From NCBI GenBank assembly GCA_947306605.1, contig CAMZHB010000115.1:1-5928 (forward strand): 5,928 nt of DNA, written 5' to 3'. Below are positions 1 to 5,728 of this stretch, piece by piece (position 1 is the first letter of the stretch; every line of letters starts with the position of its first letter). This DNA comes from an uncultured Prevotellaceae bacterium (GTDB taxonomy: Bacteria; Bacteroidota; Bacteroidia; Bacteroidales; Bacteroidaceae). Position numbers and translations under genes: made by a program. The notes under the pieces were generated by a model. It was not told the DNA's origin and did not search any database. It was given only the letters and a program-made list of their open reading frames with translations.

Positions 1-385
1 GTTCGCCCAGTTCGCGCAGGGCATAGGGAGGGTCGGCAAAGACGACGTCGAAAACCTCGGCACAACGCTCAATATAACGCAAAGCGTCGGCACGGAGGGG
101 ACAAGCGGCAGCATCGCCGAGACTGTGCATCATGTCGTGGATAAAGGCATAGTGACGCGGGTCTTTCTCCACAGAAACCACACGGGTAGCACCGCGCGAT
201 AGGAATTCGAGCGAGATACTGCCCGTTCCAGCGAACAAATCGAGCACACGGAGTCCTTCGAAATCGACCCGGCTGCGCAGGACATTGAACAAGTTTTCTT
301 TTGCGAAATCCGTCGTAGGACGAGCCTTGAAATTCGAAGGCACATCGAAGTGTCTGCCCTTGTATTTACCAGTTATGGCCCGCAT
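1..385 (-). CDS. rsmD: 16S rRNA (guanine(966)-N(2))-methyltransferase RsmD, 3'-truncated by window edge
   Basis: RsmD methylates the exocyclic amine of G966 (E. coli numbering) in 16S rRNA, using S-adenosylmethionine, late in 30S assembly in the cytoplasm. The visible 128 residues start MRAITGKYKG, the usual RsmD opening, followed by RPTTD at 22-26 and KENLFNVL at 29-36. The SAM-binding motif I, DLFAGTGS, is at 49-56, and the acidic residue that holds the SAM ribose lies in VEKD at 72-75. The N6/N2-amino methyltransferase motif DPPY is at 118-121. The remaining C-terminal part (roughly 45-70 residues, judging from family length) lies left of base 1. The start is the ATG at 385-383, 3 bp after the stop of the DUF3822 gene, so the two are probably co-transcribed and translationally coupled. 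Nothing in the visible part looks damaged. The assignment is strong because motif order and spacing all match. Confidence 0.96.
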   Translation of the reverse strand, partial: MRAITGKYKGRHFDVPSNFKARPTTDFAKENLFNVLRSRVDFEGLRVLDLFAGTGSISLEFLSRGATRVVSVEKDPRHYAFIHDMMHSLGDAAACPLRADALRYIERCAEVFDVVFADPPYALRELGE

Positions 386-388
386 AAT

Positions 389-1195
389 TCAAAATGTACG
401 TAGCAACAAATTCACAAAATCGTAGGGCAAAGCACTCTCCCGGCACAATGGTGTCCCGGGAAATTCTTCCTCAATGCGCACGGGGAATACATTTGGCAAA
501 TAGGGTTTCGTGCTTTTCTGCATCGTGTCGACCATAACGGCTTCGCCGCTCACATAGACCTCGTCTGAGGAAGCATCAAATCCCCACGTCTTGGCCACAT
601 GGAGCGTATAGTAAAGCGCGTCCTCAGGATGGTGGAGCGTGAACGCATTGTACAATTCAATCCTGCCGCTTCGGCATGCAGCGACACTCATAGATTCCGC
701 CGTCAAATTGACAAACAGGCGGCGACGCGGCAAAGCGCGGGGACTGGAAGCCGCAAAGTGTAGCAGAAGCGGCGTCTCCACACTTTGGAACACCACCTGC
801 GGAAACGCTTCCTCCAACGTCCGGCACACAGCCTTGTCCACGCCAAAGAGCAGCACTGCATCCTGACGCGGCAAAGCATCGTAGAACACACGGAGACGAC
901 CACGACGGCCCGGGAAATTGAAAAAATAAAGCGCCTCACACGCGTCCTCGTCAAATTCACTGAGAGGCACCAGTGTAGCCCGGCCCTCACACAAAGCACG
1001 CACCTCACGATACTCACTACTAGCGAATGGCTGAGACCGCAGAGCTTCGTGCACACTCACATTAAGCGAAACGCCCGGTTTAAATGGCACCGTCTTGATT
1101 TCATAATCGACCTGACGAGAACCGTCACAGGCCGCAAAAAACATACCATCGTTACCTAACCTTATATATAAGGTGTCCATCATGTCTTGCCCCAT
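389..1195 (-). CDS. DUF3822 family protein (function unknown)
   Basis: This 268-residue cytoplasmic protein has no signal peptide or membrane segment. It is recognised as DUF3822, a Bacteroidetes family usually found directly upstream of rsmD, as here (3-bp gap). No catalytic motif is known to me for the family. Two visible segments resemble the phosphate-binding hairpins of actin/PilM/FtsA-like folds: a beta strand with glycine near the N-terminus (TLYIRLGNDGMFFAAC, 8-23) and a second repeat-like unit LFVNLTAESMSVAACRSGRI (160-179). A later stretch, DEVYVSGEAV (211-220), resembles the 'xxxxxSGG' adenosine-binding strand of that superfamily. This fold is my inference, not an established function. 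The protein ends LLLRTF. The first ATG (1195) is used; methionines 5 and 6 are in-frame alternatives, at 1183 and 1180. A -7-like element about 20 bp upstream supports transcription from the divergent gap. A role linked to ribosome maturation is suggested only by the neighbour. Confidence 0.85.
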   Translation of the reverse strand: MGQDMMDTLYIRLGNDGMFFAACDGSRQVDYEIKTVPFKPGVSLNVSVHEALRSQPFASSEYREVRALCEGRATLVPLSEFDEDACEALYFFNFPGRRGRLRVFYDALPRQDAVLLFGVDKAVCRTLEEAFPQVVFQSVETPLLLHFAASSPRALPRRRLFVNLTAESMSVAACRSGRIELYNAFTLHHPEDALYYTLHVAKTWGFDASSDEVYVSGEAVMVDTMQKSTKPYLPNVFPVRIEEEFPGTPLCRESALPYDFVNLLLRTF

Positions 1196-1215
1196 TTTTG
1201 TTCAGACTTTGGGAG

Positions 1216-1223
1216 CAAAGGTA
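1216..1223 (-). promoter_or_regulatory. Putative Bacteroidetes-type -7 promoter element for DUF3822-rsmD
   Basis: On the minus strand this reads TACCTTTG, an exact fit to the Bacteroidetes primary-sigma -7 consensus TAnnTTTG. It lies about 20 bp upstream of the DUF3822 ATG, leaving a short leader. The only clear TTTG that could act as a -33 element is at 1249-1252, 25 bp away against the usual 19-21, so the -33 match is poor. The intervening region is rich in T on this strand. Confidence 0.5.
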
Positions 1224-1262
1224 GAAAAAAACTGCGAAAAAAGCGGTCCAAAGAGGCATTTT

Positions 1263-1303
1263 CAGACAAATATATGGTAATTTTGCCATTAAATACCTGT
1301 CTG
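1263..1303. repeat. Interrupted inverted repeat across the helicase promoter (possible operator)
   Basis: The six-base arms CAGACA (1263-1268) and TGTCTG (1298-1303) are perfect complements separated by 29 bp. They are centred on the putative -7 element. A third copy of the core, TTCAGAC, lies at 1201-1207, exactly 60 bp from TTCAGAC at 1261-1267. The left arm lies upstream of the predicted transcription start, so an operator is more plausible than an RNA hairpin. Six-base arms can arise by chance. Confidence 0.25.
1278..1285 (+). promoter_or_regulatory. Putative Bacteroidetes-type -7 promoter element for the helicase operon
   Basis: TAATTTTG fits the -7 consensus TAnnTTTG. It lies 23 bp upstream of the helicase ATG, predicting a leader of under 20 nt. 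No TTTG is seen at the expected -33 spacing; TTTTC at 1259-1263 is only 14 bp away. The element is flanked by short inverted repeats (ATGG 1274-1277 with CCAT 1286-1289, and CAGACA 1263-1268 with TGTCTG 1298-1303). Confidence 0.4.
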
Positions 1304-1308
1304 GAGTT

Positions 1309-2757
1309 ATGATTCAAGACACATTCTTACGCTGTTTAGCCCACGAATTTCCTTTTGAAATGAATGCGACACAGGAAGAAGCCGCCCGAGGGCTTGCCGG
1401 GTTCGTACTGTCGCCTTTCGGACACGGTGTCCATATTCTCAAAGGCTATGCCGGCACAGGAAAGACGTCGTTAGTGGCCGCTTTGGTGCGGACGCTGTCC
1501 GCTCTCCGCAAACAGACGGTACTCATGTCACCCACAGGACGCGCCGCAAAGGTAATGGCGCTTCATGCGGGGTATCCGGCTTTTACCATCCACAAGATAA
1601 TCTACCGGCAAAAGAAGAAAAACGACCAGGAGGCAGGCTTTACACTTAATCATAACAAATATCGGCATACGCTTTTCATTGTTGACGAAGCGTCAATGAT
1701 AGCTAATGACGACAATGGGCCGTCTCTGTTCGGCTCCGGACAACTTCTCCGCGATTTGGTAGAATTTGTATACAGTGGCACCGGTTGCCGTATGCTCCTA
1801 GTCGGCGACACGGCACAATTACCTCCCGTCAGTGAGGAATTGAGTCCGGCTCTCTCTCCGGCAATACTACAAAGCTTCAACCTAACTGTGACGGGCTACG
1901 AACTGACTGAAGTCATGCGCCAAAGTGAACAGAGTGGCATTCTATTTAATGCCACCCGTCTGCGACACAACTTGAGTACAGACATGACGGGACAGGCTCC
2001 GCTGATGAGATTTCAGACATTTCAAGACATTAAGCCCGTTCCAGGCACAGAACTTATTGATGCACTGGAGCGCAGTTACGACCAATGCGGCACCGAAGGC
2101 ACTATCGTCATCACACGATCCAACAAACGGGCCAAAGCATACAACAACGGCATCCGAAGTACCATCTTCGGCCGTGATGAAGGCATTACAACAGGCGACA
2201 TTGTCATGATAGCCCGCAACAACTATTATTGGACGGAACAAACAGCGGCTTCTCTTGCTGAAGAAGAGGAAATGCCTATGGATTTCATCGCAAACGGAGA
2301 CATCGCTATCGTACGTCGCATCCGTCAATTCCATGAATTCTACGGGCTTCACTTTGCTGATGTCACTTTAGTCTTTCCTGATTACAACAATTTCGAAATG
2401 GACGTGCGCGTTATACTGGAGGCACTCACAAGCGAAACACCTGCTTTAAGCCCGGACGATTCTGATAAACTTTATCATGGTGTTCTCGAAGATTATGCCG
2501 AATTCCCGCAACGACGCAAACGTATGGAAAAACTCCGTCAAGACCCTAATTATAACGCCATACAGATTAAGTACGCCTATGCCGTCACTTGTCATAAAGC
2601 ACAAGGAGGTCAATGGGAGCATGTTTATGTTGACCAGGGATGGCTCCCGGAAGATGGCATTGATGCCAGTTATTACCGTTGGCTATACACGGCTTTGACA
2701 CGCGCCACCCGACAACTGTATCTTGTAAATTGGCCCGAGAAACAAACAGAACAATAA
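1309..2757 (+). CDS. RecD-like superfamily 1 DNA helicase (AAA_30 / UvrD_C_2 type)
   Basis: This 482-residue ATP-dependent helicase is predicted to move 5'-3' on DNA, as RecD and Dda relatives do, in repair or recombination. Helicase motifs appear in order: Q-like NATQEEA (19-25), Walker A GYAGTGKTS (46-54), motif Ia SPTGRAAKVM (74-83), Walker B FIVDEASM (123-130), motif III LLVGDTAQLPP (163-173), an arginine in EVMRQSEQS (201-209), motif IV VITRSNKRA (267-275), a RecD-type ANGDIAIV (328-335), motif V YAVTCHKAQGGQW (424-436) and motif VI YTALTRATRQLYLV (460-473). All key ATPase residues are present. It is much shorter than RecD2 (about 700-800 residues) and lacks the N-terminal helix-hairpin-helix region, so it is a minimal core. 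A less conserved, charged segment (about 372-415) lies between the SH3-like strand region and motif V. The start is the ATG at 1309, just after GGAG (1303-1306), which is too close for a classical ribosome site. It is the first gene of the plus-strand run. Its role within Bacteroidales is not known to me. Confidence 0.93.
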   Translation: MIQDTFLRCLAHEFPFEMNATQEEAARGLAGFVLSPFGHGVHILKGYAGTGKTSLVAALVRTLSALRKQTVLMSPTGRAAKVMALHAGYPAFTIHKIIYRQKKKNDQEAGFTLNHNKYRHTLFIVDEASMIANDDNGPSLFGSGQLLRDLVEFVYSGTGCRMLLVGDTAQLPPVSEELSPALSPAILQSFNLTVTGYELTEVMRQSEQSGILFNATRLRHNLSTDMTGQAPLMRFQTFQDIKPVPGTELIDALERSYDQCGTEGTIVITRSNKRAKAYNNGIRSTIFGRDEGITTGDIVMIARNNYYWTEQTAASLAEEEEMPMDFIANGDIAIVRRIRQFHEFYGLHFADVTLVFPDYNNFEMDVRVILEALTSETPALSPDDSDKLYHGVLEDYAEFPQRRKRMEKLRQDPNYNAIQIKYAYAVTCHKAQGGQWEHVYVDQGWLPEDGIDASYYRWLYTALTRATRQLYLVNWPEKQTEQ

Positions 2758-2777
2758 TTATTTCAAATCATACCGAC

Positions 2778-3206
2778 ATGTCAAACTTCAACATTAAGAA
2801 CGTGTTCAAAAACTTCGGCCGCGGCGATTTCATCTTTTGTGCCATGGTCGCTTACTTCTTTACCTGGTTCAATGCTCTCAACAACCTGAAAAGTTTATGC
2901 CTTAAGGACATCGGCAGCCTCGTCATAACCTACGTGTTCTGGCTCTTGTTTTTCCTCATCATTATGGGAATCGTCACCACATTCATTACCCGGCGCCCCG
3001 TGTTCGGGCAACACAAAGCCTACTACTTTCCTCTGACGACGCTCTTGCCCATCGCACTGATTATCGTCGGCCTGTTTGCTGGCTCATTCTATTTGATAGA
3101 CCCTGTCAAAACCATATTCCATACTTGGGTTTACATCATTGGCTATTTACTGGGAGTTGTTGTACTCCTAACGGGACTTTATTTCATGACCAAACCAAAA
3201 AAATAG
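2778..3206 (+). CDS. Small four-helix integral membrane protein, unknown function
   Basis: I do not recognise this 142-residue protein. Hydrophobic stretches at about 17-33, 47-71, 84-107 and 113-137 predict four membrane helices in the inner membrane. The N-terminus (SNFNIKNVFKNFGRGD) is polar and basic. A basic loop, TRRPVFGQHKAYY, at 71-83 joins helices 2 and 3, and the tail TKPKK is positive. By the positive-inside rule, both termini and that loop are probably cytoplasmic. No catalytic or metal-binding motif stands out. The start is the ATG at 2778. An upstream in-frame ATG at 2679 would add 33 residues but lies inside the helicase gene, and those residues are polar and out of character, so it is rejected. 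The gene begins 20 bp after the helicase stop and ends 25 bp before the DUF554 gene, which places it in the same operon. Confidence 0.8.
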   Translation: MSNFNIKNVFKNFGRGDFIFCAMVAYFFTWFNALNNLKSLCLKDIGSLVITYVFWLLFFLIIMGIVTTFITRRPVFGQHKAYYFPLTTLLPIALIIVGLFAGSFYLIDPVKTIFHTWVYIIGYLLGVVVLLTGLYFMTKPKK

Positions 3207-3231
3207 TTTAATACGTGAGACCATAGTCACC

Positions 3232-3921
3232 ATGATTGGAACGATTGTCAACACAGCGGCAATAATTGTCGGCAGTTTCATCGGAGGCACCATTCACAAG
3301 GGCATTAAAGAGGAATACACGCATGTCCTTTACAACAGTTTGGGGTTATGCACCATTGTCTTGGGTTGCAATGCCGCCATCTCCCACATGAAAGAGAGCC
3401 ACTGGCCTGTACTCTTCATTATGTCACTTGTCATCGGTGGTGTAGTCGGTACTGCGTTGAAACTGGACGCTCGTGCCAAATCCTTGGCGAAACATGCCGG
3501 AGGCGAAGGTCTGGCACAGGGATTAACAACCGCCGTATTGCTCTTCTGCATCGGCACACTGAGCATTGTGGGTCCCATGAACAGTGCCTTACATGGCGAC
3601 AACACATTTTTATATACAAATGCTACGCTCGATCTGGTGTCTTCTGCTGTCCTTGCAGCAACTTACGGCTATGGCATTGCCCTCGCAGCGATTGTTCTGT
3701 TCCTTTGGCAAGGTTGCATCTACGCGCTCACACTCACAGCAAGCGGGATGCTGACGCCTGAAATGATTACAGAAATTACCATCGTGGGTGGTGTACTCAT
3801 TTTAAGCACCGGTATCACGCTTTTGAACCTGAAAGACTGCAAGACATTAAACCATATTCCCGCTTTGTTCGTCCCTCCCGTTTTTTTCATCCTCAAACAC
3901 CTTTGGGAATCCTTCTTCTGA
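3232..3921 (+). CDS. DUF554 family (YqgA-type) integral membrane protein
   Basis: This 229-residue polytopic membrane protein is full length for DUF554, the family of E. coli YqgA. The family function is not established; a transporter role has been proposed only from its topology. The diagnostic opening MIGTIVNTAAIIVGSFIGG (1-19) is present. The conserved central block runs FCIGTLSIVGPMNSALHGDN (105-124) and on through TNATLDLVSSAV (129-140), matching the family pattern of a glycine-rich loop followed by a 'K/N-x-x-LD' helix. Hydrophobic segments at about 3-19, 36-51, 59-76, 97-115, 134-167 (likely two), 180-198 and 209-225 give about seven or eight helices. The charged loop DARAKSLAKHAGGEG (79-93) is probably cytoplasmic. 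The ATG at 3232 gives the family-typical N-terminus. The next gene starts 11 bp downstream. Confidence 0.9.
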   Translation: MIGTIVNTAAIIVGSFIGGTIHKGIKEEYTHVLYNSLGLCTIVLGCNAAISHMKESHWPVLFIMSLVIGGVVGTALKLDARAKSLAKHAGGEGLAQGLTTAVLLFCIGTLSIVGPMNSALHGDNTFLYTNATLDLVSSAVLAATYGYGIALAAIVLFLWQGCIYALTLTASGMLTPEMITEITIVGGVLILSTGITLLNLKDCKTLNHIPALFVPPVFFILKHLWESFF

Positions 3922-3932
3922 TATAGACAATC

Positions 3933-4835
3933 ATGCCTAACGACCTCCTATTTTCACCTGCCGCCCCCCATCACAAAGAATGGTTACGCCAACGCGCACT
4001 TCCGTGCGGGGGAAAGAATTGTGACATCAGCATAATGAACCTTTGCGGATGGCAATTCAGATATCACACCGAGATTGCCCTTTGGAAAAACCACGTATTC
4101 GTGAGATTCCTCTCATCAGGTCAGAGAGCGTACATTGTCATGTTTGACAAAAACGATATTCGGAATGCCGTGGAACGTTTGCTTGAAGAATGTAAGGCCA
4201 ACGATGAGCCACTGCGGCTCATGGGTGTTTGTGAAGACATGTTGCCAATCCTCGAAACGGAATTTCCACACCGTTTCGCTTATGACTACGACCGCGATTA
4301 CTGCGACTATATCTATCGTCGCGAAGCTCTCGCCACACTTGCCGGCAAGAAACTGCAGCCCAAGCGGAACTTTGTCAACCGCTTCATAAAGAACTACCCC
4401 GATTACGACTACCATGCCCTCACCCACGACGACATTCCCGCATGTTTGGCTCTCGACGACCAATGGACTCACCGCAACGCCAGTGATGCCGTCAACGAAG
4501 ACGAATTGGCCGAGCGTCAGGCTATCAGTTACGTATTCCATCATTGGGATGAACTGGACGGACGCGGAGGTGTACTATACGTCAACCGACAACTGGTGGC
4601 TTTTACCTATGGTGCGCCTATCAACGAACAAGTGTTTGATGTCTGTGTCGAAAAAGCCAATCCCTTTTACGAAGGTGCCTACGCCATGATCAACAAATCG
4701 TTTGCCGCCAGCCTACCTGAGCACTACGAACTGCTTAACCGCGAGGAGGACATGGGACTGGAAGGTCTGCGAAAGGCAAAACTGTCGTACCATCCCGAGA
4801 TACTGTTGAAAAAATACATCGTTACGGAGAAATGA
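3933..4835 (+). CDS. DUF2156 protein (phosphatidylglycerol lysyltransferase C-terminal-like domain)
   Basis: This 300-residue soluble protein consists of the DUF2156/LPG_synthase_C domain, the tandem-GNAT fold found at the C-terminus of MprF. It lacks the MprF membrane flippase part: no signal peptide or membrane helix is visible. Family hallmarks are DYIYRREALATLAGKKLQPK (125-144), continuing into RNFVNRF (145-151), a central GGVLYVNRQLVAFTYGAPIN (212-231), and the C-terminal signature NREEDMGLEGLRKAK (269-283) with LSYHPE (284-289). MprF transfers aminoacyl groups from tRNA to phosphatidylglycerol. Whether stand-alone DUF2156 proteins use tRNA, lipids or another acceptor is unknown to me, so the substrate is left open. 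The ATG at 3933 follows the DUF554 stop by 11 bp, and the stop is 1 bp before the next gene. That gene is also GNAT-fold, which suggests a shared pathway. Confidence 0.9.
   Translation: MPNDLLFSPAAPHHKEWLRQRALPCGGKNCDISIMNLCGWQFRYHTEIALWKNHVFVRFLSSGQRAYIVMFDKNDIRNAVERLLEECKANDEPLRLMGVCEDMLPILETEFPHRFAYDYDRDYCDYIYRREALATLAGKKLQPKRNFVNRFIKNYPDYDYHALTHDDIPACLALDDQWTHRNASDAVNEDELAERQAISYVFHHWDELDGRGGVLYVNRQLVAFTYGAPINEQVFDVCVEKANPFYEGAYAMINKSFAASLPEHYELLNREEDMGLEGLRKAKLSYHPEILLKKYIVTEK
4826..4829 (+). promoter_or_regulatory. Shine-Dalgarno-like GGAG before the GNAT gene
   Basis: GGAG lies 7 nt before the ATG at 4837, within the last codons of the DUF2156 gene. This is the best-spaced such site in the window. 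Bacteroidetes ribosomes rely little on Shine-Dalgarno pairing, so its importance is uncertain, but it agrees with the chosen start and with translational coupling. Confidence 0.3.
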
Positions 4836-4836
4836 C

Positions 4837-5610
4837 ATGAATGGCAATCAGCTGAAAAACGGATGCCGTGCGCTGTGGGAGCAGGTTTTCAACGACAGTC
4901 CCGCATTCGTGGACCTTTACTTCGAACGTCGCTTTAGCGAGGAACGCACTTTCTATGCCGAACGCGGAGGCCGCGTAGTCTGCGCTATGCAAAGTCTGCC
5001 CTACACCTTTAATTATCTGGGCAAGACACTGCCTGTAGGCTACGTGTCGGGACTCGCCACGCTACCAGCCTTCCGTCGTCAAGGCTTGGCCTCATATGTG
5101 CTCCGACAATCCCATGACTCCCTGCGCCGCGAAGGAGCAGCGTTCTCCTTTCTCATCCCCTCCGACAAGGATGCCGCACAGTTTTACACCGCACACGGCT
5201 ACCGGTTCTGTTTCCGCAAACCCATGTTCACTCACCTCCCCGACGGCGAAGACATTGACACGCTCACGCCCGACGTAGTCAGATTTATTCAAAATCAAAT
5301 GCGACATAGAAAAAACTACATCGGACATAGTGCCGACGATATCCGAGATATTTTCGACACAGTCAGCATCGAAGGCGGCGGCATACGCATCCAGAGGGAA
5401 CAAGGACGCATCCTCTCCGCCACCGTCTACGACAAAGCCGGCGGTAAAGTGCACATCCACGACCAATTCACCGACACCGGTGAAACATCATCCGACAACT
5501 ACCATCGGACAGCCCAAATAGGCATGGTCAAAATCATCGACACAGACGCATTGCCCCACATCGACACGCTCAGAAGCTTCCAGCCAACCATGAGCATGAT
5601 GCTAGACTGA
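4837..5610 (+). CDS. GNAT family N-acetyltransferase, Eis-like, short C-terminus
   Basis: This 257-residue cytoplasmic protein is predicted to transfer an acetyl group from acetyl-CoA to an unknown amine. The first GNAT domain spans about 10-130: strand 4 and the acetyl-CoA pyrophosphate loop read YVSGLATLPAFRRQGLA (69-85, R/Q-x-x-G-x-G/A as RRQGLA), followed by a helix and SFLIPSDKDAAQFYTAHGYR (104-123), with the tyrosine-glycine-tyrosine end typical of GNAT motif B. GGRVVCAMQSLPYTF (44-58) matches the strand before it. The arrangement 'VSGLATLPAFRRQGLA ... FLIPSDxxFYxxxGYR' resembles the Eis/Acetyltransf_9 group. A partial second GNAT-like unit follows (about 140-220). Eis proteins are about 400 residues with a sterol-carrier-like third domain. 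Here the chain stops at GMVKIIDTDALPHIDTLR (229-246) plus 11 residues, where that third domain would begin. The ATG at 4837 is 1 bp after the DUF2156 stop. It is probably the last gene of the operon, with no clear hairpin terminator downstream. Confidence 0.88.
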   Translation: MNGNQLKNGCRALWEQVFNDSPAFVDLYFERRFSEERTFYAERGGRVVCAMQSLPYTFNYLGKTLPVGYVSGLATLPAFRRQGLASYVLRQSHDSLRREGAAFSFLIPSDKDAAQFYTAHGYRFCFRKPMFTHLPDGEDIDTLTPDVVRFIQNQMRHRKNYIGHSADDIRDIFDTVSIEGGGIRIQREQGRILSATVYDKAGGKVHIHDQFTDTGETSSDNYHRTAQIGMVKIIDTDALPHIDTLRSFQPTMSMMLD

Positions 5611-5679
5611 AACCAAACAGTTTATGAGACTGGAAACTAAAAAAAAACTTTATAACAAGTGCAACTAATATTTTTTTTG

Positions 5680-5687
5680 TATATTTG
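5680..5687 (+). promoter_or_regulatory. Putative Bacteroidetes-type -7 promoter element for the PepSY-like gene
   Basis: TATATTTG is an exact match to TAnnTTTG and is followed by GCAC, a common context in Bacteroidales promoters. It is preceded by a run of eight T (5671-5678) and, farther up, nine A (5639-5647). No TTTG lies at the expected -33 distance. The predicted leader to the start at 5720 or 5729 is about 27-36 nt, AT-rich and without a Shine-Dalgarno sequence. Confidence 0.55.
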
Positions 5688-5728
5688 CACTCTGAACAAT
5701 AATCAATTTACTAAACTTAATGATTAAA

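Noticed and set aside
703..1159. Long open frames on both strands inside the DUF3822 gene (703-1056 minus; 639-866 and 785-1159 plus)
   Set aside because: Their translations are rich in cysteine, arginine and threonine with no recognisable motif, as expected for shadow frames of a real gene.
2679..2777. Upstream in-frame ATG extending the small membrane protein by 33 residues
   Set aside because: The extension lies over the helicase motif VI coding region in another frame and has a polar, uncharacteristic composition; ATG 2778 gives a clean start 20 bp after the helicase stop.
3330..3761. Overlapping open frames inside the DUF554 gene on both strands
   Set aside because: The DUF554 frame carries clear family motifs and membrane segments; the other frames show none.
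5618..5650. Possible Rho-independent terminator after the GNAT gene
   Set aside because: Only a five-base AT-rich inverted repeat (AGTTT 5619-5623, AAACT 5634-5638) is present, with no GC stem and no T run directly after it, so it is too weak to call.
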